A stretch of DNA of 64,000 bases, taken from Mucilaginibacter sp. dw_454. Its GTDB lineage: Bacteria > Bacteroidota > Bacteroidia > Sphingobacteriales > Sphingobacteriaceae. The stretch covers positions 620,001 through 684,000 of the forward strand of contig NZ_JAAVVB010000002.1 in assembly GCF_018449775.1 (NCBI RefSeq). Reading direction: 5' to 3'. Under the pieces are notes generated by a model, which had not been told where the DNA came from, ran no database searches, and saw nothing but the letters and a program-made list of their open reading frames with translations. A program made the translations under genes and the position numbers. How positions within the stretch are numbered: the stretch's first letter is position 1; the number at the start of each line of letters is the position of its first letter. Positions 46,524-55,853 of the stretch are shown here, in pieces.

Positions 46524-47050
46524 TTAAACCTTTACCTATCAGCTTATTGGAAGACGGGCACAGTACAGGGTTATCTGTAAGAACCGGAGGTTTTTACAGC
46601 GAAACAGCTTCCGTTTGCCTTAATCTGCACGGTCATCCAGTAAAAGTCAATTTCCCTGTGTCCGGCGCTCTTGCCTTTGATTATGAACTGGAAAGTATTT
46701 CTGTCGATCAAATGGCTGTCGACAGCTCAGGTGATGTTGAAGAAGCGACACAGTTCGGAGCAATGGGTCTAGCCATACTGATCATAAATGACCAGACCGG
46801 CTGGAAAGTCAAACGATCATGGAAAGGAACAACGTTTGATTTCTGGGTAGGTGAAGAAGATGATACCCTGGTTTTTCAAAAGCGTGCAAGACTTGAAGTC
46901 AGCGGTGATTTTAAAGGAACAGATACGGAGATTGCTGCCCGGCTTAAACAAAAGATGGAGCAAACGAAGCCAAGCGATCATTTAAAAATCCCTGCTTATG
47001 GTATTGTAGTCGAATTCAGTAACCCCAAATCAATGACCGGCAAAAGATGA
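46520..47050 (+). CDS. Unrecognised small component of the MORC/Z1 restriction island
   Basis: 176 residues, beta-rich, without signal or membrane segments. I recognise no family and no nuclease motif. Its start overlaps the GHKL gene and its end overlaps the Z1 gene, both by four bases, so it is made in a fixed ratio with these two ATPases and probably belongs to the same complex. Notable segments are F-P-V-S-G-A-L-A-F-D-Y-E-L and F-Q-K-R-A-R-L-E-V-S-G. Confidence 0.8.
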   Translation: MIKPLPISLLEDGHSTGLSVRTGGFYSETASVCLNLHGHPVKVNFPVSGALAFDYELESISVDQMAVDSSGDVEEATQFGAMGLAILIINDQTGWKVKRSWKGTTFDFWVGEEDDTLVFQKRARLEVSGDFKGTDTEIAARLKQKMEQTKPSDHLKIPAYGIVVEFSNPKSMTGKR

Positions 47051-50000
47051 AAGAGATTATTCAAAAAGTAAATTCCTGGCATGAGGATGCAATGGATCTT
47101 GCCGAAATGGCATTCTTTGCCAAACGGAGAAACGAAATATTCAGTTATCTGAAATACATTCAGCGCGCCTTGAATTACGAAAAGGCTGCTGCAAAACTGT
47201 TACGTGAAAATTATACTGCTGAGCCGACGAGATCGGTAATCTATCTGGGGGCAATCCATTTTGCTATCAATTCGGATACCTATGACGAGGCTGCTGAACT
47301 GATTGAGGAAGCGTTTGAAGGGAACCCGCCGGAAGAACTTAAAGCGGAGCTGGAAGTACTCCGTAAAGAGCTGATCACCCGCGATGAGATCAAAAAATCG
47401 GTGAGTAATCTGACCGTTTCCCATCTGGAGAAAAGAGGAAGTAATGCTGATGAAGAAATGTTTCAGCGCGCCTGGAACGGTGCTTTGGCCTGGGCCGAAG
47501 TGATTTACGGAAAAGAAACACTTGATCAGTTACTGAACCGTATTATCCTGCAGGCAACATTGGAAAGCAGAAATCTGATCACTAATCCGAATTATCAGGT
47601 ATTCGCCAGCCCACAGCCCTTCAAAAAATGGGTAGGCGACAGAAAAGAGCCCTGGACATTCTGGGACGGTTATAAGAATTATCTTTTCAGTGGAGGTATC
47701 GCCAGTAATACCATTGCGCAGATTAACCGCGTTACCGACGATATCCTCAACCGCATCGGTGACCCGACCAGAGCAGGACAATGGCAGACGCGGGGCATGG
47801 TTGTCGGCGATGTCCAGTCAGGCAAGACAAGCAACTACATAGGACTGATCAATAAAGCGGCCGATGCGGGCTTCCGGATCATTATCGTGATGACAGGCCT
47901 TTACGAAAATTTAAGGCAGCAGACACAGATCAGGCTCGACGAAGGCTTTATAGGGGCACACTCTAATATAGAGGAAAACGGAACCGGCAAAATCGGTGTC
48001 GGATTGTTTCGCCAGGAAATGCCGGTACACCCCTTGACCAGGACAGGTGAGAACGGTGACATCAGAGCAGCAAACGTTCGGAATAATCCGCTCGACACAA
48101 AAGATCATTATGTAATGGCCATCAAAAAGAATCCCGTGGTTCTTAAATATCTGCTTACCTGGTTACACTCAAGGGGCGAGGTGGATGGTGATTATCGCAT
48201 TATCCGTAATATTCCATTGCTGATTATTGATGATGAGGCAGATTACGCTTCCATCAATGTTGATAAAAGCTATGTTTCAAAAATCAACGCATCGATACGT
48301 TCGTTACTTGGCCTGTTTGAACAAAGCGCTTTTATTGGTTATACAGCTACGCCGTTTGCTAATGTCTTCATATCCGATCATAACAAAACCCAAGGTAAGG
48401 ATGTGGTTATCAATAAAAGAAAATACAGGCTCGGCAAGGATCTGTTTCCCGAGAGTTTTGTAATCCAGATACCACCGCCTGCAAATTACATCGGCTACAA
48501 TAAGGTTTTTAATGTTAATCCGGCGATGCCGGACGACGAAGGCCTCGATATGATTACTTATATCAAAAAAGAGGATTACCAGCCATATATTCCCGACAAG
48601 CATAAGCTGGGCGATAAATTGCCGGAAGACATACCACAGAGCCTGAAAGATGCCGTAGATTATTTTATCATTGTCTGTGCGGTCAGATATGCACGAAATC
48701 AGGATAAGAGCCATAGTTCAATGCTGGTGCATGTGTCATGGTATGTGAAATGGATAAACCATATAGCAGAAATTGTTGATTCCTATCTTACCACATCGAA
48801 GAATGTGCTGAAATATGATCAGAGCGGCGATTATGAGCTGCATCTTAAATCGGTATGGGAAAACGAGCTGAAGGGCCGTACAGATTTCATCTTATCTAAA
48901 CTTGAATACGATGATGCCGGTCTGACAGAGCTTGGCTGGGAAGAAATTCAGATTCATCTTGCAGATGCTTCTCAGAGAATTGTGGTAAGAGCTGTTCACG
49001 GCAAAAAAGATAAAGAACATGAGGAGCTGACGCAACCGCTCGACTACGATAAACATCCGGAAGGTTTGTTCGTCATAGCTGTCGGCGGAAATAAACTTTC
49101 CCGTGGACTTACACTGGAGGGCTTATCCGTCAGTTATTTTTTGCGGGCCACGAGGTTTTACGATACCTTAATGCAGATGGGACGGTGGTTTGGTTACCGG
49201 CCAGGGTACGCCGATTTATGTCGTGTTTTTACCACTGAACAATTGGTTGGCTGGTATCATTATATCGGTAACGCCAGTGAGGAACTGAAAGAACAGTTCG
49301 ATATTATGGATCTTTCAGACCGGACGCCGGATAACTTTGGCCTGAAAGTAAGAACCGCACCCGGCATGCTGATGATTTCATCTGCAGCCAAAATCAGGGG
49401 AGCCACGGATTTAAGTCTCAGCCTTTCCGGACAACTGCTGGAAACTTACCGTATCAGTAAAAACAAGGACATTCTTCAGCTTAACCTGAACGCACTGAGC
49501 AATTTAATAGCTAAGCTTGGTGCTACCTCCGGTAAGGTAAGGCAGTCGCAGCAATATATCTGGGAGAATGTCAGATACCCGCTGATTGATGAATTTCTTG
49601 GCGACTATCAGACCCAGCAGCTGAATATTCAGTCTAACATTGTAAGAGGTTATATTACGAGGCAACAAAAAAGCGGGACGTTGACAAACTGGACGGTGGT
49701 TCTGATCAGCAGTTCAGACGCGCTACCGGATGAATATATGGATATAGATGATTTGCCCGTCGGTTATACCAGTCGTCTGGAAGTTGACGAAGACCGGCAG
49801 GGTAACAAAATCGATGATGATAAGGTGTATGTCATCAGGAATTCGCATATCATCAGCCCGCCTCACGAATTTCTTGATATGGAACCGACCGATCCCCGTT
49901 TTATTGCAGCTAAGGACGAAACGATCCGGACAAGTGAAGCCAAAACCCCGCCTAAAGTACCTTCAGGGAAATTTGTAAGGAAATATCGTGGACATGAAAA

Positions 50001-50205
50001 TGCCCTACTGATTCTGTATTTGTTGAACCCCAAAAAGTTTAAACACGATTCAGCACTCCCCGCCGCCGGATACGCGATCAGCCTGCCTGCAATCACAGGG
50101 GATAAAGGATTTCCATACAAAGTCAATAAACAGTTCCTGGCAGACCTTTTTGATTATCCGAAAGAGGCAGAAGAACATTATACACTAAAAACAGAACTGG
50201 TGTAA
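47047..50205 (+). CDS. Z1-domain helicase-like ATPase
   Basis: 1052 residues. Walker A is G-D-V-Q-S-G-K-T-S (254-262), Walker B is L-L-I-I-D-D-E-A-D-Y (391-400), and G-Y-T-A-T-P-F-A-N-V-F follows. The C-terminal half (about 670-720) has G-G-N-K-L-S-R-G-L-T-L-E-G and M-G-R-W-F-G-Y-R-P-G-Y, the Z1-domain hallmark with a helicase motif VI-like arginine. Z1 proteins are superfamily-2 type enzymes linked to restriction. It should translocate on or remodel DNA for the MORC-type ATPase. Confidence 0.9.
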   Translation: MKEIIQKVNSWHEDAMDLAEMAFFAKRRNEIFSYLKYIQRALNYEKAAAKLLRENYTAEPTRSVIYLGAIHFAINSDTYDEAAELIEEAFEGNPPEELKAELEVLRKELITRDEIKKSVSNLTVSHLEKRGSNADEEMFQRAWNGALAWAEVIYGKETLDQLLNRIILQATLESRNLITNPNYQVFASPQPFKKWVGDRKEPWTFWDGYKNYLFSGGIASNTIAQINRVTDDILNRIGDPTRAGQWQTRGMVVGDVQSGKTSNYIGLINKAADAGFRIIIVMTGLYENLRQQTQIRLDEGFIGAHSNIEENGTGKIGVGLFRQEMPVHPLTRTGENGDIRAANVRNNPLDTKDHYVMAIKKNPVVLKYLLTWLHSRGEVDGDYRIIRNIPLLIIDDEADYASINVDKSYVSKINASIRSLLGLFEQSAFIGYTATPFANVFISDHNKTQGKDVVINKRKYRLGKDLFPESFVIQIPPPANYIGYNKVFNVNPAMPDDEGLDMITYIKKEDYQPYIPDKHKLGDKLPEDIPQSLKDAVDYFIIVCAVRYARNQDKSHSSMLVHVSWYVKWINHIAEIVDSYLTTSKNVLKYDQSGDYELHLKSVWENELKGRTDFILSKLEYDDAGLTELGWEEIQIHLADASQRIVVRAVHGKKDKEHEELTQPLDYDKHPEGLFVIAVGGNKLSRGLTLEGLSVSYFLRATRFYDTLMQMGRWFGYRPGYADLCRVFTTEQLVGWYHYIGNASEELKEQFDIMDLSDRTPDNFGLKVRTAPGMLMISSAAKIRGATDLSLSLSGQLLETYRISKNKDILQLNLNALSNLIAKLGATSGKVRQSQQYIWENVRYPLIDEFLGDYQTQQLNIQSNIVRGYITRQQKSGTLTNWTVVLISSSDALPDEYMDIDDLPVGYTSRLEVDEDRQGNKIDDDKVYVIRNSHIISPPHEFLDMEPTDPRFIAAKDETIRTSEAKTPPKVPSGKFVRKYRGHENALLILYLLNPKKFKHDSALPAAGYAISLPAITGDKGFPYKVNKQFLADLFDYPKEAEEHYTLKTELV

Positions 50206-50209
50206 AGAA

Positions 50210-52255
50210 ATGGCACAAACGGATTTTGAATTGCAGAATTATCTCAGTCTGATCGCTCAGGAAGTGAACGATCAGTTGGAAGAAAATGACGGGGCAGGAT
50301 TCCGGGAAGAGGCATTTACACAACTGGTTGCCGATTATCTTACAGAAGCACAGGAAACAGGTAATTTTCAGATATGTACGAGTATACATCTGAATAAAGC
50401 GGGCAAACGTCAGCGTAAAATCAATGGTTATTCGTTATGGGACGATCAGGAAACACTCGACCTGTTTATTACAGACTTCAATGGTGACGGACAAATCCGT
50501 ATCATCGAAAAAAACAGACTTACAGTTGCATTTAATCTGCTTGGTAATTATCTCAGGTATCTGAATAAAGGTGATTTTTCTCAACTCGAAGATTCTGCCG
50601 CAGGAACTGAATTTGTAAGTAACATGCAGGAATTCGCAGGGAATCTTCAAAGAATACGTTTAATTTTTTTGACGGATGGTATAGTCAATCAGCTTACTCC
50701 ACCCGTGCATTCCGGTCATTCTGCCGAGCCGCTGGTTATTCACGAAGTATGGGATATTCAACGGTTGTATCAGTTATGGGTATCAAGCGGTAAACGGGAA
50801 CTGACCGAAATTAATATTCCGGATCAGTTTGGTCATAAAATAGAATGTCTGACAGTCGATCAGGTCAATGACCAATACACAGCATACCTGGCAATAATAC
50901 CGGCTGACCTTCTGGCCGGGCTTTATGATGTTTACGGTACGCGCCTGCTGGAACAGAATGTGCGCGTCTACCTGCAGAATCTCGGCAAAGTGAACCGCGA
51001 AATCAGGAAAACCATTCTGAACAATCCGGGCATGTTTATGGCTTACAACAACGGTATTTCGGCCACTGCAACAGAAATCAGTTTCAGCACGGATGAAACG
51101 GGAAAAAGGTTTATAACAACCGTAAAGGGATTGCAGATTGTTAACGGCGGACAAACGACGTCTTCCATTTATTATGCCCGGAAAAAAGATCGTGCGGACC
51201 TGCGCAGTATACATATTCAGATGAAAATCACCCAGGTTCATAACGAAACCAAAACAGATCAGATTGTAGCTCAGATATCGAAATTTGCAAATAGTCAGAA
51301 CAAGGTAAGTGAGATCGACCTTACTTCAAACCAGCCCTTCCAGATAGCGCTGGAGGAGCTTTCAAGAACCACATGGACGAGGCCGTTGAAACCCGGCGAC
51401 AGGCAGACACGTTGGTTTTATGAACGGGTTAAAGGTCAGTATAAAGAGGAATTAAATAAAGAGCATACCAAGCAGCGTATCGCACAATTCAAACTAAAGA
51501 ATCCTTCCAACCACGTAATCCGGAAAGAAGAACTTGCGAAGTTCCGCAACTGCTGGAAAATGTTGCCTTATTGGGTGGCTCGCGGAAGTCAGAAAAATTA
51601 CCTGTTTTTTGTTTCGGCAGAAAATGATTCGACACCGGACCGTCAGTATTACAAAAACGTGGTAGCCAATGCTATTCTTTACAGGGAGGCAGAAGATATT
51701 TACGGTAAAAAACCAAATTCAATGGGGGATTTAAGATACCTGGCTGTGCCTTACTCAATGGCCTGGTTGAATCATCAGACCGATGGCCGTCTGGATCTGG
51801 CGAAAATATGGGAAGATCAGGCAATCTCCCCGGCTTTGAACAAACTTATCGGAAATGTATTACGGAAGGTCAATAATTTTTTACAGCAAAAACCTGATGA
51901 ATTCGCTTTGATAAGTGAATGGGCAAAGCGGGAAGAGTGCTGGAAAACGCTGTCCTCAATAGGTCCTGAAGAAATGGGTATAGATCTTGGACAAATTGCA
52001 GATGATCTGAAAAACGCCGATCTGCCCGGATTGTCAGTAACAGCAGCAACCGGTACGCTCAGCGGCCTTTCCATACATGATTGGGAAAAAATAGCGGCTG
52101 AAGGACAGCAAAACCGTCGCTTTGATCTGTTTCAGCTTAACATTATCCGCAATGTGATCCGGCGACTGAAACTTGGACAGCCGTTCACTGAAAGGCTCAA
52201 TGAGCAGGCAGCCACATTACTGAAAAATTATCAGGACGGAACAGTTGACCTCTGA
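50210..52255 (+). CDS. AIPR (abortive phage resistance) family protein
   Basis: 681 residues. The AIPR core has N-P-G-M-F-M-A-Y-N-N-G-I-S-A-T-A, L-Q-I-V-N-G-G-Q-T-T-S-S-I and I-S-K-F-A-N-S-Q-N-K-V. The first 100 residues contain a Glu in F-R-E-E-A-F-T-Q-L and E-T-L-D-L-F-I-T-D-F, resembling a PD-(D/E)XK-like nuclease core, but the catalytic set is not certain. It begins four bases after the Z1 gene. It may be the effector of the island. Confidence 0.88.
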   Translation: MAQTDFELQNYLSLIAQEVNDQLEENDGAGFREEAFTQLVADYLTEAQETGNFQICTSIHLNKAGKRQRKINGYSLWDDQETLDLFITDFNGDGQIRIIEKNRLTVAFNLLGNYLRYLNKGDFSQLEDSAAGTEFVSNMQEFAGNLQRIRLIFLTDGIVNQLTPPVHSGHSAEPLVIHEVWDIQRLYQLWVSSGKRELTEINIPDQFGHKIECLTVDQVNDQYTAYLAIIPADLLAGLYDVYGTRLLEQNVRVYLQNLGKVNREIRKTILNNPGMFMAYNNGISATATEISFSTDETGKRFITTVKGLQIVNGGQTTSSIYYARKKDRADLRSIHIQMKITQVHNETKTDQIVAQISKFANSQNKVSEIDLTSNQPFQIALEELSRTTWTRPLKPGDRQTRWFYERVKGQYKEELNKEHTKQRIAQFKLKNPSNHVIRKEELAKFRNCWKMLPYWVARGSQKNYLFFVSAENDSTPDRQYYKNVVANAILYREAEDIYGKKPNSMGDLRYLAVPYSMAWLNHQTDGRLDLAKIWEDQAISPALNKLIGNVLRKVNNFLQQKPDEFALISEWAKREECWKTLSSIGPEEMGIDLGQIADDLKNADLPGLSVTAATGTLSGLSIHDWEKIAAEGQQNRRFDLFQLNIIRNVIRRLKLGQPFTERLNEQAATLLKNYQDGTVDL

Positions 52256-53220
52256 CTCTTTTCCAGAAAAACCTTCCAGCGTATTTCCAGTGCACCAGTT
52301 GAGGGCCTGCAACCGGAATTATTAAGGTCAAGGGTTACCCCGTTGAACTTCGAATATTCCGTGTTCATTAACTCGCGGCTGAGTACGACTTTCAGATCGG
52401 ACGGACATATACCAAGTAAATCAGCATCATACAATGCGTGGAGGTCACGTCTGAGTAACAGTCCGTTTTCGCAATGGTTATCTTCATCACCGCGATAACA
52501 GCAGATATGACTCGCCTCCAGTGCAGTGGCAACTGTACAATCCGTCAGCATACATTTTATGCCGTAGTATCCGAACAGATCGCTCCTGAATTTACTTTGA
52601 TCGGGCCGGTAATATGACCTGCCGGTGCGGAAAGCCCGTTCGTCTTTTTCTGAAGGTTTATAAGGGTCCGTAGTCATATACGGCCTCAGAACAACTCCTG
52701 CCGGTGAGCCCAGCTGGCGCAGCAGATCGGGAAATAGTTCCTCCAGGAATGACGGCATCGCACGCTGAATGGAATAATACCGGTTCCGGTTCATATAATA
52801 CTTATTAAGCAATTGAACACTTGTCTTTTCAGGCAAATTGATAAAGCTGGTACTGTAATCGGCGCGGTATTCGCGAATAGGTGTTATTTCTTCATTCAGC
52901 GTTTCAAACTCATGTCCTTTTCTGCATTTGTATTTCGGCGTTTTTGTCTTTCGTGCTGAATGTTCCTTGATCCCGCATACCGGACAGCTGTACCGTTTTT
53001 TCTCCAGGCCTTCGGTTACAGCTATATGATCAACAACCGCAAAGCCATGCAGATATTTCTTATCTGCGATAAGTACGTAATCACCCTCTTTCAGTTTGTT
53101 ATGATTCGGGACAAAATTGTCATAGATGTAATAAGCGTCCGGCTTGTCGTCGTAACCGTCATTTCCGCCGAAACTGCTTTTTTCTCCCTTTGACTTCAGT
53201 ATCCAGAGATGTTTGGGCAT
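52231..53220 (-). CDS. HNH endonuclease with N-terminal PUA/EVE-like domain and zinc ribbon
   Basis: 329 residues. Residues 1-70 (HLWILKSKGEK, EGDYVLIADKKYLHGFAVVD) resemble a PUA/EVE-type nucleic-acid-reading domain. A zinc ribbon follows (Cys79, Cys82, Cys99, His103). The HNH motif is E-A-S-H-I at 236-240 with N-G-L-L-L-R-R-D-L-H-A-L at 252-263. EVE-like readers bind modified bases, so this may cut DNA with the wrong modification. It converges on the AIPR gene with a 25-base overlap. Confidence 0.82.
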   Translation of the reverse strand: MPKHLWILKSKGEKSSFGGNDGYDDKPDAYYIYDNFVPNHNKLKEGDYVLIADKKYLHGFAVVDHIAVTEGLEKKRYSCPVCGIKEHSARKTKTPKYKCRKGHEFETLNEEITPIREYRADYSTSFINLPEKTSVQLLNKYYMNRNRYYSIQRAMPSFLEELFPDLLRQLGSPAGVVLRPYMTTDPYKPSEKDERAFRTGRSYYRPDQSKFRSDLFGYYGIKCMLTDCTVATALEASHICCYRGDEDNHCENGLLLRRDLHALYDADLLGICPSDLKVVLSRELMNTEYSKFNGVTLDLNNSGCRPSTGALEIRWKVFLEKSQRSTVPS

Positions 53221-53342
53221 AATTTAAATTGGTGTTTAAAATAAAGTTAAGATAAAATAAATAAATCGCAGAATTATAATAATGACGGCTTGTTGTCTTA
53301 TTAAACTTTAATATAATTTACATAATCCGACCTCCCATAACA

Positions 53343-53356
53343 TCGGACATTTCCGA
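53343..53356. promoter_or_regulatory. Palindrome in the promoter of the excisionase-like gene
   Basis: TCGGA and TCCGA arms around CATT. It is followed by a near-match to the TAnnTTTG box (GATCTTTG, 53370-53377) and by the ATG at 53400. The motif TCCGACC occurs twice in 53320-53360. It may be an operator for the HTH protein that follows. Confidence 0.4.
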
Positions 53357-53399
53357 CCCCTCACCTCCTGATCTTTGCCTTCATAAAAAATACAACAAG

Positions 53400-53759
53400 A
53401 TGAGTGCAACAGATAAAAAACAAAAACTCGGCGGCCACACCCAGCTATTCGGAGAGCAATTAGTCACCCTCAAAGACCTCCACGATTTTAAAAACGAGCT
53501 GCTTTTAGAAGTCAAAAAATCCCTCAAAGAAAACACCGGGCAGCCTACCAAAAAATGGCTCAAGACCAACGAGGTCTGCAAAATCCTGGGCGTTTCGATC
53601 ACCACGCTTCTAACACTCCGTATCAATGGCGTTTTACCCTATTCCAAAATAGGCGGCTGCCTGTACTTCGACTACGAGGATATTTTAAAAGTGATGGATG
53701 AAAATAAACAGCTTCATGGGAAAACAACTAAAACCCGCAAATTCTACCGGCTTGGGTAA
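53400..53759 (+). CDS. Excisionase-like helix-turn-helix DNA-binding protein
   Basis: 119 residues. The N-terminal 50 residues contain a charged helix (F-K-N-E-L-L-L-E-V-K-K). The C-terminal HTH_17 domain reads W-L-K-T-N-E-V-C-K-I-L-G-V-S and Y-S-K-I-G-G-C-L-Y-F-D-Y-E-D. Such proteins occur in Bacteroidota integrative and mobilizable elements, where they regulate excision or transfer. It overlaps the next small gene by 44 bases. Confidence 0.85.
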   Translation: MSATDKKQKLGGHTQLFGEQLVTLKDLHDFKNELLLEVKKSLKENTGQPTKKWLKTNEVCKILGVSITTLLTLRINGVLPYSKIGGCLYFDYEDILKVMDENKQLHGKTTKTRKFYRLG

Positions 53760-53964
53760 GCAGGTGCCGCCGGATCGCAGCCACGTTCTTATATTTTTTA
53801 ACCAAGCCGGTTTCGCGGAAACTGACGCGTATCGCTTTTTAAAGCGCTATGAAAACAACGGCTGGACAGGCATAAAAGGCAACCCCATCCGTAACTGGAA
53901 AACCAAAGCCAATGAATGGATATGGGAACTGAAGCTGTTAAATCCGCACTTGCGGTTTAAATAG
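53716..53964 (+). CDS. Small mobile-element protein
   Basis: 82 residues from the ATG at 53716. The middle has S-H-V-L-I-F-F-N-Q-A-G-F and W-K-T-K-A-N-E-W-I-W-E-L. I do not know its function. It resembles small proteins found between the excisionase-like and mob genes of these elements. Confidence 0.65.
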   Translation: MGKQLKPANSTGLGKQVPPDRSHVLIFFNQAGFAETDAYRFLKRYENNGWTGIKGNPIRNWKTKANEWIWELKLLNPHLRFK

Positions 53965-54153
53965 ATCACAACGTAACGAAAGAGGATCCGAGGGCACTGA
54001 GGAACGTCCACAAGGACGCAAAACGCCGCGACAGCGCGTTTAGCGAGATGTATTTTTGATTACATCAAAAAGAATCTCGCCCTGAAGGGACGATAGGATA
54101 AGGGTTTTCCCAAGGCTCCGAAGTCGCCTTTTAATGGACTATAAAAGAAACCA
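53965..54153 (+). other. Structured non-coding stretch before mobC, candidate oriT
   Basis: The 189-base gap is less A/T-rich than other gaps here. It holds AAACGC/GCGTTT arms (about 54020-54041) and a nested hairpin at 54043-54080, with GCGAGAT/ATCTCGC outside and TTTTTGAT/ATCAAAAA inside. It lies directly upstream of the relaxase operon, the usual place for an origin of transfer. A structured RNA is the alternative. Confidence 0.5.
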
Positions 54154-54561
54154 ATGGGCAGGAAGCAAGCACCAAATGCGGATGAGAATTTAACTGAGAT
54201 TATTATGCTTAGGGTTTCCAAAGCCACATTTGACAGGCTGGAAAATATCAGGTCGAACAGCGATTGCCGGACTATTCCGGAAGTTGTAAGAAGAATTATT
54301 GATAAAGATAAAATAATCTTTTTTCATAAAGATGCCACCATGGACGCACCCATGGAAATCCTGATCGGCCTACAAAAAGAGCTCCGTGCCATTGGGATTA
54401 ACATTAACCAAATTACCCGGAATTTTAACAGCATGGCCGGTGAACGGCAGCGCTGGTATCAGATCAAAAGGGCTGCCCAATATTACAACCAGGTGGATAC
54501 TAAAGTAAGCCTGCTGTTATCACTTATCTCTCAACTGGCAAAAAAATGGTTGCAAAAATAA
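54154..54561 (+). CDS. mobC: MobC-type relaxosome accessory protein
   Basis: 135 residues. A ribbon-helix-helix N-terminus (EIIMLRVSKATFDRLENI) is followed by a helical part with L-R-A-I-G-I-N-I-N-Q-I-T-R, the MobC hallmark. MobC helps the relaxase open DNA at oriT. It overlaps the relaxase gene by 16 bases. Confidence 0.9.
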   Translation: MGRKQAPNADENLTEIIMLRVSKATFDRLENIRSNSDCRTIPEVVRRIIDKDKIIFFHKDATMDAPMEILIGLQKELRAIGININQITRNFNSMAGERQRWYQIKRAAQYYNQVDTKVSLLLSLISQLAKKWLQK

Positions 54562-55850
54562 TTACCGGTAAAACGATACGCGGAATCGTCAATTATAACG
54601 AAAACAAAGTGAAGCAGGGCCATGCGCAATGCATCGCTGCCGGTAATTATGGTGTTGAAGAAAATGACCTAAGCTTTTATCAAAAGCTTAACCGACTGGA
54701 GCATTTACAGGAAAAGAACAGCCGGGTGAAAACCAACGCAGTACATATCTCCCTCAACTTCGACCCGTCCGAAAAATTGACCAAAACACAACTTTCCGAG
54801 GTCGGAGCCAGTTACATGGAAAAAATAGGATTTGGTGATCAGCCATACCTTATTTACCAGCACTTAGACGCCGGGCATCCCCATATACATATCGTTACGA
54901 CCAACGTCCAAACAAACGGTCAGGCGATCAGCCTGCACAATATTGGCCGGGAGCGTTCCGAACCCGCAAGAAAGGAATTGGAGCTGGAATATGGTTTAGT
55001 ACAAGCCGAGAGCCGTTCACAAAAGCAGCAACAACAAACACTAAAGCCTTTTTCCATAGAAAAACTACAATACGGGCAAACCGAAACCAAACGGGCCATC
55101 ACTAATATTGTCAATACCATCATAAAACAGTACAATTTTACCTCATTGCCGGAGCTGAACGCTGTGCTCAAACAATACAACGTAATGGCGGATCGTGGTG
55201 CCGAAGATACCCGGATGTTTCAAAAGAACGGATTGTTATATAGCGCCACCGACGATCAAGGCAATAAGCTGGGTGTCGCTATTAAGGCCAGCGCCATTTA
55301 CAATAAACCTACTTTGAAAAACCTGGAACAGCGATTTCAAAAAAACGGGCAAAGTCGCAAGCTATACAGCGAAATGCTCAAAGAACGTATTGACAACGTA
55401 TTATCTAACCACCCCAGGTTCAGCCGGAACGACCTGGATTATTTACTGAAAAAAGAAAACATCAAATTGCTATACCGTGAGAATAAGGACGGCCTTATCT
55501 ACGGTATCACTTTTATCGACCAGTTCAGGAAGTCGGTTTTTAACGGCAGTGATTTAGGCAAGAACTATGCTGCCAAAGCCTTGACGGCTCGCATGATGAA
55601 AGAAGATCAATACCAGCACGAGGAATTCAAACAAAGGCAGAAACAGGGTGAGGGCCAGCCGGTACAGCAATCAACTAAAACTAATTATAACCGCCCGTTA
55701 TCTATTGATCGTCACGAACCATTACGGCAAACTAATAACATCTTAAGCGACCTGCTGCAAACCCGCAGGCTGGACGATCATCTACCGGGCCAATTAAAGA
55801 AAAAGCGTAAACGCAAAAGGAAACAAGGGCAACAACAAAGAAATTATTGA
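54546..55850 (+). CDS. mobA: Relaxase/mobilization nuclease
   Basis: 434 residues. The three-histidine motif is His111, His113 and His115 in G-H-P-H-I-H-I-V; N-Y-N-E-N-K-V near residue 16 holds the probable catalytic Tyr. Q-H-L-D precedes the His motif. The C-terminal 60 residues are very basic (K-K-K-R-K-R-K-R-K). It nicks oriT and stays bound to the DNA 5' end during transfer. It forms an operon with mobC and the coupling protein gene. Confidence 0.9.
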   Translation: MVAKIITGKTIRGIVNYNENKVKQGHAQCIAAGNYGVEENDLSFYQKLNRLEHLQEKNSRVKTNAVHISLNFDPSEKLTKTQLSEVGASYMEKIGFGDQPYLIYQHLDAGHPHIHIVTTNVQTNGQAISLHNIGRERSEPARKELELEYGLVQAESRSQKQQQQTLKPFSIEKLQYGQTETKRAITNIVNTIIKQYNFTSLPELNAVLKQYNVMADRGAEDTRMFQKNGLLYSATDDQGNKLGVAIKASAIYNKPTLKNLEQRFQKNGQSRKLYSEMLKERIDNVLSNHPRFSRNDLDYLLKKENIKLLYRENKDGLIYGITFIDQFRKSVFNGSDLGKNYAAKALTARMMKEDQYQHEEFKQRQKQGEGQPVQQSTKTNYNRPLSIDRHEPLRQTNNILSDLLQTRRLDDHLPGQLKKKRKRKRKQGQQQRNY

Positions 55851-55853
55851 TCT

